Source: Chenopodium formosanum
Taxonomy: Eukaryota > Streptophyta > Magnoliopsida > Caryophyllales > Amaranthaceae
Length of the DNA stretch: 64,000 bases
Reading direction: 5' to 3'
Assembly (NCBI GenBank): GCA_024500155.1
Contig: CM044857.1
Coordinates: forward strand, 40,752,001-40,816,000
This document shows, in pieces, positions 37,301 through 49,674 of the stretch. The notes beneath the pieces were generated by a model. It ran no database searches. It was not told where the DNA came from and saw only the letters and a program-made list of their open reading frames with translations. The stretch's first letter is position 1, and each line of letters starts with the position of its first letter. Made by a program: the position numbers and the translations under genes.

Positions 37301-38966
37301 TTTTTGACTGAGTGCAAATATTTGTTGAATCAAATATTACAAAGTTCAAAATTTTTTCTGTGTCATTGCAGATATGGGTCAAGACTGCTGAGATTCTGGC
37401 ACGTGATCGCCTCTTAGGCTCATTTCAGGTTTGTTATTTCATTTTATATTGCACATATTGTTTTGATCGAGCTTAATGTTGATAATTCTTATGGGGTGAG
37501 GAGAGAGAAGTGCTGGTTAAAGAAGCTATAAATGATGGAGTCCAAGAAGGGTTTTAGGTCACATCCCTAGAGGTATTTTTTAGGTCTGCTTCAATTTTCC
37601 CCTTATATTTTTAAGGGAGGTGAAGCCATGAAGGTGTAGGAGTGAGTGACACATCACATGTGTGGCGCAATGGTTTGTTGAAGTTATTAGTATAGATATG
37701 CTTTGCAGGGTTGTTGAGGTTGTATGACTATAATTTCATGTTCAATGATATGTTCATTTGATTAGAAGTTAGAAAAAAAAAAACTGTATTATATTCTGAA
37801 AGAAGTATGGAATACAATGGTGGAACTTGATATGCATAAATTACCATTGGAGAGCAAAAGATAAAGCGAAAGAAAATGAAAAAAGACTCTCCAGACCTAA
37901 ACTCCCATCCTCTGAAGATCAAGGTCTGCAACAGTAGAATCTTGTTATTTGATATAATTACATGTGAGGCTTTTGTCACTTTCATGGCAGCTCATTTGTT
38001 TTACGCTGAATTGTCTTTGTTCATTAATTTTTGACTTACTGGCTATTTTGAAGTGTCCGCAAACATAATTGTCATTTTTCAAAGTATTGTAACAAATTTA
38101 AATCATAGACCTTGGCTCTTATATGCTCCATACTCATATTTTTTGGGGAAAATATTGCCCACGAGAAACTGTGGCATTTGCTTTTGAAAGAAGTACAGCA
38201 GAATTTTGCTGTCATACCTCGTCTTAATTTTCTGATAAATGATTGCTTCTTGAAACTGCTTACTTAACTGTCTACAATATCACTAAATAAAGCTTGTTAG
38301 ACTCTTCTGCATGCCAAAATATAAAATGAATAGAAAATTTTAAAAATTAGCAAAAAGTCGTGGATATGTTCTTTTGTAAATTTGTTCAGGATATTAGAAT
38401 GAAAAAACAATTTAGACGTTTTTGTAGGAAAGTCAAGTTGTAACTACACTGTTTTTAATGCCCACATTATATGCTAGATGAATGTTCTTAAGCATGCTTA
38501 ACTTCCACTTGTGTATGTGAACAATCTGAAAATGTACTCTTTGCTTATACAATATGTGGAATGGAGTCTTTTTTCAATATAGTAGGCATTGGAACTGTTT
38601 CTGTCAACACCTAACTGAAAAATTGGGCCTGAGACTCTGAGACTGAGTCTTCATTTTGCCTTTTTTTCTTTCTTCACTCTTTATCTGGGGCCAGGGGGAG
38701 TTGCACTCTTATCATTATCTACATCCGTGTCTGATTTCCAGGTGAAGCCGGTTCTAATCAGGTTGAAAAACTCACTGGTTGCACTCGCAATATCTTTATT
38801 TATAAGTGTTGCTCTCTTAATAAATTATGAAGGGAGCCAGAAGGAACTCCGGAAATTTTCTAATGAAGCTGGAGATCGGGTTGTAGCTGGAGTTTACAAT
38901 GATGCTTCTGCTAGATCATTTGAGCCTGATGCTTTCTGTGGTGAACCTAGTCTGGTTGCTGAATGA
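34389..38966 (+). CDS. CGLD27: CGLD27-like plastid membrane protein (DUF1230), with in-frame TGA at codon 41
   Basis: Exons 34389-34887, 35044-35072, 37372-37428 and 38742-38966 join in frame to 269 codons plus stop. The family (CGLD27, related to Ycf36, DUF1230) is a chloroplast membrane protein conserved in the green lineage and diatoms; a link to iron-limited photosynthesis is reported. The first 40 residues are Ser/Pro/Lys-rich with no acidic residues, a typical plastid transit peptide, but codon 41 (34509-34511) is TGA in the same frame as everything after it. The rest has the family's TPPGTECPVPLDQQPINEY start, membrane segments around residues 100-165 and 205-225, and the ETGWYDGQIWVKTAEILARD block. 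No ATG in frame was found between the TGA and the core domain. So this is either a null allele or young pseudogene, a base error, or a readthrough case. Introns 2 and 3 are 2.3 and 1.3 kb. Confidence 0.85.
34509..34511 (+). other. Premature TGA in the CGLD27 transit peptide
   Basis: The context reads CCA AAA AGA TGA ATC AAT. A single C-to-T change from CGA (Arg) would explain it. Frame was checked codon by codon from 34389 to the conserved domain. Confidence 0.85.
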
Positions 38967-39247
38967 CTCCGTGTCTGGTAGTGTGTAACACATACTGTCT
39001 GTATATCTGTAGTGTACATGCCATATAGTATAATTCTTGTATATCAATCATCATAGACTTCTGTATAGCATTATTATACTCTAAGGTTGGCTAATTAGCC
39101 TCTTTTCTATCAGATTATAAAAGGTAGAATTGTTCCGATGATTGGAGTATTATTATATATGTCATGCATCCGAAAAGATGATGTTCCTGCTCACTTTTTG
39201 AATAAATTGGTACAACTAGTAAACAAAAAGTTCAAATATTGTTCCAT

Positions 39248-39355
39248 TCAAGTCCATTACTATTGGATAAGTATATAAAATAGATTTCAGAAGAAACTTA
39301 CAAGCATGGCAATAGGTAGGATTGGCTCATGGCATGACATAACGCGGTCCATCAC
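39248..39355 (-). repeat. Dispersed repeat, inverted partner of 58060-58166
   Basis: Read on the minus strand it gives GCCAATCCTACCTATTGCC, ATGCTTGTAAGTTTCTTC and ACTTATCCAATAGT, matching 58060-58166 on the plus strand over about 107 bases. Family unknown. Confidence 0.8.
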
Positions 39356-39362
39356 GATAACA

Positions 39363-39901
39363 ATTTTAGAAGATGCATGCGTACTGGCTCACCTATGCCT
39401 CAAGAATTTAGAGACTGTATATTTCAGCAGAACTTAAACACAATTGTTAATGTTGTCGACAGGTATCGTCTGTGATTTTGGTCTGTCACGCTTGAAGTAC
39501 GGCACTTACTTATCTTCAAACTCTACTGCTGGAACGGTAATCCCTTGGATGCTTTTGGCATTTTTGCATTTTATAAAATGTGGTATAGGAACTAGAGTAT
39601 TAAATCCAGCCTGTTTGATAGTTTGTGTCATTGTTCTTTTATTGCTCATCAATATTCTCTCTGCTTTGAGGGTAAAATGTAAACATTATAGGTTAAGTGG
39701 TACACCCAAGTCACCTCATTTTTTTTTAATGGATTCAGTTAGTGTCTAGCGCCCGATACCTCATGGGTTTGATGTTTAGGATTGAGTCATTAAGCTCATT
39801 AAGGTTAGAGATTGGAAGAGGAAGGAAGAGATGATACAACATTTGCGAGGCCTTCCCCAAATGGATCGGTTTCCGGTGAAGCACTAGGCACAATCAAAAT
39901 C

Positions 39902-39942
<41 letters not shown>

Positions 39943-40383
39943 AGGATTGAGTTTGAATGGCTTAGGATGCTAGCCTATTTATCAATTTTGTTGTATAAAA
40001 TTCTATGAATCAGAAATAAAATTACTAGGCTTGGGATTGGAGTAATACCATTTACGGTGCTAGATCATATAGCATTGTCTCATGAATAGAAATCATTTTT
40101 ATCTCTTTGCTATCTGCTATGAATAGTATTTGTTAGTGATGTATATTAGCAACTTGATCTATGACTTCGTAATATAAAGTTTGAGCGTGTTGTAATCACT
40201 CCTGTAATGTCTTGAACTAAATTTGTTTATAAAGAAGTTTGTCAAAATGAAATAATTGTTTATCTATAAACTGTTTTTTTTTTTGTTTTTTTGTGTGTGT
40301 GTAAGATTTAGCCTTTTCTATTCATTATTTAATCTGACCCTAAGCACCCTTCTAATGAATCCAAACCTTCGAAATAAGATCCA
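39363..40383 (+). repeat. Chimeric duplication: kinase exon 11 with flanks joined to CGLD27 intron 2 segment
   Basis: 39363-39666 is a diverged copy of about 28943-29240: kinase intron 10 end, exon 11 (CDFGLSRLKY, TYLSSNSTAGT) and intron 11 start, including CATTTTATAAAATGTGGTAT. It carries a five-base insertion (TATCG) next to the exon's acceptor. Directly after it, 39676-40383 is a diverged copy of about 35990-36640 in CGLD27 intron 2 (CATTATAGGTTAA, ATTGAGTCATTAAGCTCATT, TTTGAATGGCTTAGGATGCT, CTAATGAATCCAAACCT). A T tract of about 30 bases interrupts it at 39907. Both pieces keep the donor orientation. No start codon or promoter; not a gene. Confidence 0.88.
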
Positions 40384-40676
40384 TTTGTTGCATGTAAAAT
40401 TGCCTCCTTCATCGCGTTGTAAGCACTAAACAAAGATGTATTGTTTTTTTAATTATTACCCCCATCCAATTCTTGTTTTATTTACTTCCATTTTTTGAGT
40501 CTCATGCTTGGTTACGTCTTAAGTACTATTGAGGCTTTTCAGCTTTTGGTTTTGATGTCTGAATCAATGTCTGTTTTCTTTTTTGAATGAGATCTGAAAA
40601 TGAGATCATCTAATGACCTTGAATTATTTAATATGAGAAAAGATATATAAAATTATGATTAATTTATCAATATCAA

Positions 40677-40777
<101 letters not shown>

Positions 40778-40889
40778 TTTCATGTAATTTGTTAATTTAT
40801 AAATAATTATAATATAATTTATTTAATTTTGATTTAATTTGAATCCACTAGTATAAAATGCAAGATTCGCCACTATCTAAGCTCTTATA

Positions 40890-41300
40890 TTTGGTTGGTC
40901 ATTTAATCCTATCTACTAATTTTTTATGACATACTTCTATGATTATCGGTGAAATCATTGCTTAGATTCAAATCTGTTTGCAAAATTTGTTTGAGGTCAA
41001 AATAATTCTGTTGATTTAAAAGTTCTTGATAAATTGGGTTTTTGCAATACATTTGATAAAGTTGTAAATTTGGGTAATTATGATGATTTAACGGGTTCAT
41101 GTAATGGATTGTTATGTCTGTTTTTTTCATCATCTAATGAGGAATGATGCAATTATTATGTTGTGTATAACCCTTGTATTGGATCTTACCTTGAGATCAA
41201 AGACCACCTGTGAATTTGAAGAGAAATAACAAAACTATGGTTTTGGTTATGTTACAAAGCTGGATGAGATCAATTATCTATTAGATTTCTTTTTGAATAG
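40890..41300 (+). pseudogene. F-box protein relic (F-box end plus F-box-associated region)
   Basis: In different frames one reads LLRFKSVCK (about 40957-40985, the usual end of an F-box), then GSCNGLLCL (about 41097), VVYNPCIGSYLEIKD, and GFGYVTKLDE (about 41242). These are the ordered hallmarks of an F-box-associated (FBA) protein. Several stops and frameshifts separate them, and no start or full F-box is seen. Confidence 0.65.
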
Positions 41301-41514
41301 ATTACATGAAATTGTTGCATGTAAAATTACCTAATGTATTATTCTCTGATTAATACCCCCATCCAATGCTTGCTGCAGTTACTCCCAATTTTTGAGTCTC
41401 ATGCTTGGTTACGACTTGAGTAATGTTGAGTCTTTTGGCGTTGATGTCAGAATCATGCCTGTTTTCGTTCTTATAATTGGTTGATCATGTAATCCTATCT
41501 ATTTTTTCTTAAGG

Positions 41515-43115
41515 TGAGATCTATTATTTGGATGGAGCACACAAGAGGGGGGGTTGAATTGTGTAGGAACTAGTGTTCTCAAATTTTGCGGAAATTAAAA
41601 CGTTTAGTGCTATGGAACGTATAAAAGTGCAAGAGAGTTTTTTACGTGGAAACTTCTTGTGCCCAACAAGAAGGAAAACCATGACCACTTGGGATTTTCT
41701 AAATTGACTTCACTATATAGGCAACACTATTACAACCTATTGGAACTCGATAAGAATTTAAGTTCCTTAGAACCTAAATCTACCCCAAATGCTCTTTGCA
41801 ACTTCAACCCCGAAGCTTTAAAACTCAAGACTCATTTCTAAGTCTTTACAAAAGATAACTCAACCTTTTTATGAAATTACGTACACGCTCAATAATAGAT
41901 TAAACTCTAGTACGTAGAAACTCAATAATAATTAAGAACTTGGAACTCTTAGAACTTATAACTTGTGGTACTAACTTAATTACGTGAAAACAAAATATAT
42001 TATATGAAAATCACTTTCACTTAAGTTAGACCTATTTGGAATGATTCACTAAAGCTAGACCTATTTGGAAAAACTCTCTAAAGTCAGACAATTCAAAAGT
42101 ATAACTTAAGTCTCCTTTATAGGGTTCCAAACCACCCACTTTCACGCACCACTTTCTCCACTACTTGATGTGGTGTTCCTAAAAATTAGGAACTAACTCA
42201 AATGATAGAGAGAAATCAGGAAGAGTCGTTCAAATAGAACGTGGGTGTAGTGTTTGAATAAATCTTTTTCTTGGAGAGAAGATAGAGGAAGCAGTTTAAA
42301 AGTTTGTTTTGATGAAAAAAGATATTTTTGTAAAATAACATTTAAGATATATTTTCCAAAAAATAATAATTATCTTTTTATCAAAACTAATTTTATTACT
42401 TTTAAAAACTTTATCTTTTTAAAGAAAAATAACTAAATAAATATTTCATTCATTAAACTGGACGTTATTTATTTTTCTTTAAACCAAGTTATGTTCATTT
42501 TCACTAAATGTTCCTTTTAGTACCATGAGTTCTAATACCTTTCAAGTTTCTACATACGTACATGAATCCTAGAAAATAAACTCATATCTTCTGTCTTCAT
42601 GCTCCATGCTATTCCGCATATTGATTTGTTCCGTTTATGGAACTTCTAGTGATTCTCATAGGATCTTGTATATAGACTCCTAAAGGAACACTTGACTAGA
42701 ACTTCTCTATTTTCTTCCTTCGATTAGTCTGCAGTGCATTTCATGTAGAGATCAAGGACTTCCATTTGTTCCAACTCTGGAACTTGTTCCTGTCTCAAGA
42801 ACGTGCCTAAAAACCTGTACACTTAACACACTTTCATCAAACCTAAGTGAAGTATATAAATGAAGTTCTTAAACTAATATAATTAAATAATAATAATAAT
42901 AAATATAGCAATAATAAAACTTTAAATACTTGTTCCATATTTATTAGGAACTTCTTCTTAGAAGTACCCTCATGGGAACTTCACTAATTGTTGCTCTAAC
43001 CATCTTCAATCATGATATACAAGGATCAATCTCCATAGCTTGTTTAATATGCACATCAACACACAAGTTAGTTAATAAGCATCATTTGTTTATGATCATC
43101 AAAACCATATTATCT
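41515..43115. mobile_element. Probable LTR-like or other transposon fragment
   Basis: Begins near TGAGATCTATTATTTGG and soon has GCACACAAGAGGGGGGGTTG, a phrase I know from the ends of several plant retroelement LTRs. It closes near ATCATCAAAACCATATTATC then TCAACA. About 1.6 kb, AT-rich, no reverse-transcriptase frame. A second copy or clear target duplication is not visible, so the class is uncertain. Confidence 0.4.
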
Positions 43116-43223
43116 CAACAAGATCATTACTGCTTTTTCAGACCAATGGATCCATGTCATTTCATCTTGGCTTATGGGTTTCAGACTATTAGAGGATGTG
43201 ACACATACAATGATTGTGCTTAG

Positions 43224-43674
43224 TGTAACAAATGTATGGACCTAAATACAATAATAATGTATGTGGACTATACGGTGATGATTGTCTTTATACGCTGTCA
43301 TGTAGTTTAGTCAAAATTCAAGTGATCCATTTAAGTAATTATTATTATTGGGCTTGTTACGTCTTTTATTGAGTATGGGTTTAGCTTTATGTGTAGAGAC
43401 TGTTGGACCTTTTCTAATGCATGATGGGCGGATTAGGGAAGGGGGTCTATATATAAATAGACATCTAGGGATATGGTCCCTAGTAGTATACACAATAGAC
43501 TCTCAGTTATATCCCATCAATAGAGAGAAACCCTAGAGTGTGTATCTGCTAGAAGACACATAATCAAGAAGGGGTTCGATCAATTGACATGGAATCAGGT
43601 ACGCTTCCGCAATTATGTTTTACCGATTAATTTGATATGAAAGATTAAGTATATTGTAGGAATTAATCCTAACA
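43224..43674 (+). repeat. 5' LTR of the copia element
   Basis: Starts TGTAACAAATG and ends CCTAACA (TG...CA). A TCTATATATAAATAG promoter lies at about 43446-43460, with GAAACCCTAGAG downstream. Confidence 0.95.
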
Positions 43675-43676
43675 AG

Positions 43677-43689
43677 TGGTATCAAGAGC
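43677..43689 (+). other. Primer-binding site of the copia element
   Basis: TGGTATCAAGAGC, two bases after the 5' LTR, complements the 3' end of initiator methionine tRNA (usual form TGGTATCAGAGC) with one inserted A. Confidence 0.85.
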
Positions 43690-44689
43690 CTCCTTCATAT
43701 TAGATTAGTCGGTTAATTTAAATCTGATAGTTTTGGTTTAATCGCATGATGTTATGCGATTTATATTGAAATCTGTTGCGACTTGTTTAACTATTAAATT
43801 CATGTTGCATGTTATCTTATTCTTGAATTTTCGAAGTATGATAATTGAATATGGTTTCATTTCGGTTAATTCGTCCTATATGAAATATGATTTTGATGAA
43901 TGATGGCTGATCGTAATACTTGATTATGCGATCTTTGGTTTTCCAGCTATTTTGTCTCATATGTTGATTGATTTCGTTTGAAAGAGTAATTGTTAGTGTT
44001 TATTTTCTTACACTTAGATTATTCATCAAAGCTTTTATAATCATGTATGTTTTACAAGCTCCTGCTTCCATGACTTGTCATATATATTGTAGTATCAAAT
44101 TGTATTCTTAAATTGAATGCTAGAACTTGTCGCAACTTTCTTGCTTTCGATATTGATCATGAGTTAATCAAGAATATCAATATAATTGCATGATTAATAT
44201 GTATTGAGGTTAAATCTGATTATAATATTTGACAATAAGGTAATAAAAATAATAATGTGTCTCATATTTTGGGCTTATTAATTGAAACAATATGTTACCA
44301 AAGTAACCTCTTTTGTGTAGATTAATTTATTTGAAATATTGAGATATGTGTGTGTTTGATTTTCATGCGATTAATGGTCGGCCCAAAGGAAGGCTATTAT
44401 TTGGCCGGAAATGAAACATGCTTGTGGTAATAAATATGTAACAATTATAAGGTTTTCCATGTGAATGTTGAGTCGGTCCAAAGAAAGGCTTAATATTTGA
44501 CAGGATTTTATTGTTAATATTTGATTACTACACCAAGAGGACCACTTACAAGTTAATTTTTCTGTCCAAAGACTAAAAAATTAATGTTGTGCTAGGTCTC
44601 TTATGATGGGATATGTTGTCAATATTTTAATCTGATTATTAAAGTTGAATTTTGGAATCAATTGTGAGCTTGTTTAGTTTGTTTGTGTT

Positions 44690-45460
44690 CTTTTCAGTGA
44701 ATAATTCTGCTAATGTGATATCTGCCAACATTAATACTATACATATGCTTGATGGGACAAACTTTAAGAGTTTGAAAGAGAACGTTATGATCGTTCTTAG
44801 TTGCATGGATCTAGACCTTGCTCTTCGGGATGAGCGTCCCGCTGCTCTTACGGATTCTAGTTCCTCTATTGAAAAGGGGAATATGGAGAAGTGGGAACGC
44901 TCAAATCGCATGAGTCTTATGATCATGAAACATGCAATTCCGGAATCATTCAGGGGCACGATGTCCGAAGAGGATAATGCCAAATCGTTCCTTACAGAAC
45001 TTGAAAAACGTTTTGCTAAAAACGAAAAGGCGGAAATAAGCACTCTCTTGAGTAGTCTTGTTTCCCAAAAGTATAAAGAAACAGGGAACATAAGGGAGTA
45101 TATAATGGAAATGTCTCATATTGCTTCAAAATTAAAGGCACTAAAGTTAGAGTTGTCTGATGACTTGCTCGTGCATTTGGTTTTGATATCTCTTCCTAAA
45201 CAGTTCAGTCAGTTTAAAGTCAGTTATAATTGTTAAAAGGAGAAATGGGCTCTAAACATTGTGTTCAAGAGGAAGAGAGATTGAAGCAGGAAAAGACAGA
45301 AAGTGCTCACTTGGCATCTTCCTCTAAGGATGGCAAGAAAAGGAAGAAGGGTAAGGATGCGGTTTTGCAACCACAAAAGAAGCAACATAAGGAAGAGAAG
45401 GCTGAATCAAAAGCATTTGGATGCTTCTTCTGTGGTGGGATGACTCACAAGAAGAAATAA
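44690..45460 (+). pseudogene. Copia gag relic
   Basis: The frame to 45236 encodes a UBN2-type gag (LDGTNFKSLKENVMIVL, FLTELEKRFAK, ISLPKQFSQFKVSYN). A stop and frameshift follow, then a Lys-rich segment and the nucleocapsid zinc knuckle CFFCGGMTH, which is cut by TAA at 45458-45460 just before its last Cys. There is no clear gag ATG. Confidence 0.85.
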
Positions 45461-45539
45461 TGCACTAAGTACCACGCATGGCGTGCGAAAAAGGGTATGT
45501 TTCTTTCTTTTGTCTATTCAAAGGTTAATTTAATTTCGG

Positions 45540-47011
45540 TACCTAAACACACTTGGTGGCTAGATTCTGGTGCTACTACTCACATAAGTGTGTCCATGCA
45601 GGGTTGCCTGAATTACTGAAAACCGAGTGATGGTGAAAGATACATCTATGTAGGTGATGGCAAGGCAATTAAAGTTGAAGCTATAGGCACTTTTAGGTTG
45701 TCATTAAAGACTGGATATTATTTGGATTTAAAAGAGACTTTTGTTGTACCGTCTTTTAGGCGGAATTTAATTTCTGTTTCTACATTGGACAAATCTGGTT
45801 ATTTTTGTTCTTTTGGAAACAATAAAGTTAGTCTTTTTTATAATTCAAAGTTAGTTGGATCTGGTTCTTTATCTGGATTTGACAACCTATATTTGTTGGA
45901 TACTATTACTTCATCTAATGAAAGTTTGCATGTCAGTTCTAAGTGGTACCAAAAGAAATTTAGCAAATGAGAATTCTTCATCACTTTGGCACAAACGTTT
46001 AGGACATATTTCTAAACAAAGAATTCAAAAACTTGTGTCAGATGGAATTCTTGATTCCCTTGATTTTCAGATTTTGATATATACATTAATTGTATCAAAG
46101 GGAAACAAATAGACAAAAGGAAATTAGGAGCTGAACGAGCTTTAGATGTCTTAGAACTAATACATACGGACATTTGTGGACCATTTCCTACAGCTTCTTG
46201 GAATGGTCAACAATACTTTATTACGTTCATAGACGATTATTCTCGTTATGGCTACCTATATTTGATTCATGAGAAATCCCAAGCATTGGATGTGTTCAAA
46301 TCTTATAAAGCTGAAGTTGAAAATCAACTTGGGAAAACAATTAAGAAAATCAGATCTGACCGTGGTGGTGAATACTATGGCAGAAATGACGGATCTGGTG
46401 AACAACGTCCAGGGCCATTTGCCAAATTCCTAGAGGAATGTGGAATTGTCCCTCAATACACTATGCCAGGATCACCTCAAATGAATGGTGTAACTGAGAG
46501 GCGCAATAAAACATTACAGGAGATGGTAAAGAATATGGTTAGTCACTCTACCTTACCAGAATCCCTCTGGGGAGAGACAATTAAGACCGCAACTTATATT
46601 CTCAATAGAGTACCAACTAAGGCAGCTTCTAAAACCCCTTATGAACTATGGACTGGTAAGAAACCCTGTATAAAAAATCTACACATTTGGGGTTGTCCAG
46701 TTGAGGCAAGACCTTATAGGCCAAATGAAAAGAAACTGGACTTTAGAACTGTCAGTTGTTACTTTGTTGGGTATCCTGAAAGGTCTAAGGGGTATAAATT
46801 TTATGACCCCACAACTAGATCAATTTTTGAGATGAAAAATGCCAGATTTTTTGAAGATGTTAAGTTTGGAGGGGAAGATAAGGTTAAAGAGTTTATTTTC
46901 GAAGAGGAACAAGTTTCTCTTCCTTCAGTTGTTATCAATCATGATCAGACATTAATTCCTGGCATGATTGAAGGTACAACTCAAGAAACTCAAAATGATT
47001 TCCCCATTTAG
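45540..47011 (+). pseudogene. Copia protease and integrase relic
   Basis: The protease motif WWLDSGATTHIS is at about 45555-45590 and a TGA follows near 45617. The integrase zinc region (WHKRLGHIS) starts near 45985 and a frameshift lies near 46060-46085. The catalytic core then has HTDICGPF, FIDDYSRY, SDRGGEY and SPQMNGVTERRN, so Asp, Asp, Glu are all visible. The frame closes at TAG 47009-47011 before the linker to reverse transcriptase. Confidence 0.9.
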
Positions 47012-47185
47012 AATCAACAGGAAATTCATGATGAACAAACTCAACAACTTCAAGAACCAGTGCCATTAAGGAGATCCACTAGAGAAAGAAGAAGTGCAAT
47101 TTCAGATGACTACATTGTTTTTCTCCAAGAACAGGAGGATAACAATGAAATTAGCGAAGAATTTGTTGCACTACTTCAAGAATAA

Positions 47186-48790
47186 GAGTTGGATAATGAA
47201 ATGGTGGATGATGACCCAATCACCGTTAGACAAGCCATTGAAGGCCCTAACTCTCAAGAGTGGATTGATGCCATGAATGAGGAAATTAAGTCCATAATGG
47301 ACAATGACGTTTGGGACCTTGTTTCATTGCCAGAAGGTGTGAAACTCATTGGTTGTAAATGGATTTTTAAGACCAAAAGGGATTCAAATGGCAATGTGAT
47401 AAGGCGTAAGGCTCGTCTTGTCGCTAAGGGCTATACTCATAAGGAAGGCATTGATTATAAGGAGACTTATTCACCAGTTTCTTCTAAAGACTCCTTTAGG
47501 ATTATGATGGCACTTGTAGCATATTATGATCTTGAGTTACATTAGATGGATGTTAAGACAGCATTTCTCAATGGTGACATTGAGGAAACCATCTATATGC
47601 AGCAACCAGAAAGCTTTGTTTCGGGAGATTCAAAGAAAATGGTTTGCAAATTAAAGAAATCCATCTATGGACTCAAACAAGCTTCTCGTCAATGGTACTT
47701 TAAGTTTCATCAAGTTGTTATGTCTCATGGTTTTGAGACAAATGCAGTTGATGATTGTGTGTGCCATAAGTTCAGTGGGAGTAAGCATGTTTTCCTGGTT
47801 TTATATGTTGATGACATATTGCTTGCCAGCAACGATATAGGCTATTTGCACGAAACCAAGAGATTTCTATCAAATCACTTTGAGATGAAAGATCTTGGGG
47901 ATGCCTCTTTTGTGTTAGGGATACAAATCCATCAAGATCGTCATTTAGGCACTCTTGGATTGTCACAAAAGGGTTATATCGAAAAAGTTTTGAAAAGGTT
48001 TGGCATGCAAGACTGTAAACCAGGTGATACCCCTGTGGCCAAGGGAGACAAGTTCAGTCTCACTCAATACCCAAAGAATGACTTTGAGAATAAAGAAATG
48101 AAGAAGATCCCTTATGCATCAGCTGTAGGGAGCCTTATGTATGCTCAAGTTTGTACCCGTCCAGATATTGCATACATTGTTGGAATGTTGGGCAGATACC
48201 TAAGCAATCCAAGATTTGATCATTGGAAAGCAGTAAAGAGGGTTATGCGGTATTTGCAGAGCACAAAGGATTACATTCTCACTTACAGAAGGTCAAATCA
48301 ACTTGACATCATTGGATACACTGATTCTGACATTGCTTGATGTCAAGATAGCCTGAAATCCACATCTGGCTACATCTTTGTTATAGCTAGAGGAGCTTTC
48401 TCTTGGAAAAGTGTCAAACAAACTCTTACAGCTACTTCCACCATGGAAGCAGAATTCATAACTTGTTATGAGGCATCCAACCATGCATTATGGTTAAGGA
48501 ATTTTGTCACAGGTCTACGCATAGTGAATGGTATTGATAGACCACTCAAATTGCTATGTGACAACAGGTCAGCAGTATTGTATGCCAATAATAACAAAAG
48601 CTTGTCAAAATCAAAGCATATTGATGTCAAGTTTAGAGCTGTGAAGGATAGAGTGGAGAGTAAACAATTTTCCTTAGAGCATATTAGCACAAACTCCATG
48701 ATTGCGGATCCTCTTACTAAGGGTTTACCACCCAAAGTATTTCATGAGCACACAACTCATATGGGTGTCATGCCACCTAAGGATATATAG
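47186..48790 (+). pseudogene. Copia reverse transcriptase and RNase H relic
   Basis: WKWIFKTK-type start (CKWIFKTKRD), RKARLVAKGYTH, MDVKTAFLNGD, LYVDDILLASN (YVDD active site) and the YASAVGSLMYA block are present. RNase H follows with GYTDSDIA, STMEAEF, and SKHIDVKF ending near 48788. Stops cut the frame at 47183-47185 (TAA), 47543-47545 (TAG) and 48338-48340 (TGA). At least the TAG matches a C-to-T change. Confidence 0.93.
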
Positions 48791-49206
48791 TTTCGGTGGG
48801 AGTTTGTTACCTTGTTGCTTGTATGACATAAACACGTTTTGAATATTGTGGTTTTAAGTATTTCTGCAGAAATAAAGTATTTAGTTTGCCTTACTCTTTT
48901 ATTAGATCATATTGTGATCTTGCTAAAGTTTAAAGTGGACCGGTTGGAAATAGACATTTTGGATCACATTTATGTTATCTCCATGCTACACACCTATGCT
49001 TGATTCATGTCGTTGATTGTGTTAACATTGTGGCCATTGATGGGTCTAGTTACGTTAATTGTAGCTTAGATTTATTTGACTCTATGTTAATATAATTGAT
49101 GGACCGAATTGTTTAAAGACGTTTGGAAATGATAGTATTCTAAGCTCATAAAGTTTTAAAGTATAATGCAATCATCAAGAATCACAAACATGTAATTGTA
49201 TTTGGT

Positions 49207-49219
49207 CCAAGTGGGAGAT
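49207..49219 (+). other. Polypurine tract of the copia element
   Basis: CCAAGTGGGAGAT lies immediately before the 3' LTR, in the usual position for plus-strand priming. Confidence 0.75.
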
Positions 49220-49669
49220 TGTAAGAAATTTATGGACCTAAATACAATAATAATGTATGTGGACTATACGGTGATGATTGTCTTTATACGTTGTCATGTA
49301 GTTTAGCCCAAAATTCAAGTGATCCATTTAAGTAATTATTATTATTGGGCTTGTTACGTCTTATAGAGTATGGGTTTAGCTTTATGTGTAGAGACCGTTG
49401 GACCTTTTCTAATGCATGATGGGCGGATTAGGGAAGGAGGTCTATATATAAATAGACATCTAGGGTTATGGTCTCTAGTAGTACACACAATAGACTCTCA
49501 GTTATATCCCATCAATAGAGAGAAACCCTAGAGTGTGTATCTGCTAGAAGACACATAATCAAGAAAGGGTTCAATCAATTGGCATGGAATCAGGTACGCT
49601 TCCGCAATTATGTTTTACCGATTAATTTGATATGAAAGATTAAGTATATTGTAGGAATTAATCCTAACA
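49220..49669 (+). repeat. 3' LTR of the copia element
   Basis: Starts TGTAAGAAATT and ends CCTAACA. Differs from the 5' LTR by roughly 14 substitutions or small indels, many of them transitions. Confidence 0.95.
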
Positions 49670-49674
49670 CTTAG

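Larger units (their letters stand above)
43219..49674 (+). mobile_element. Ty1/copia LTR retrotransposon, complete structure, degenerate coding
   Basis: The 5-bp target duplication CTTAG lies at 43219-43223 and 49670-49674. The element spans 43224-49669 (6,446 bp) with 451- and 450-bp LTRs, primer-binding site, gag, protease, integrase, reverse transcriptase and RNase H in copia order, and a polypurine tract. By eye the LTRs differ at about 14 positions including small indels (about 97% identical). Multiple stops and shifts disable it. Confidence 0.97.

Noticed and set aside
39444..39749. 101-codon frame containing kinase motifs (DFGLSR)
   Set aside because: A duplicated exon plus intron read-through; no start, no other kinase exons, so not a gene.
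47772..47966. Minus-strand frame inside the reverse transcriptase
   Set aside because: Antisense shadow of the copia coding region.
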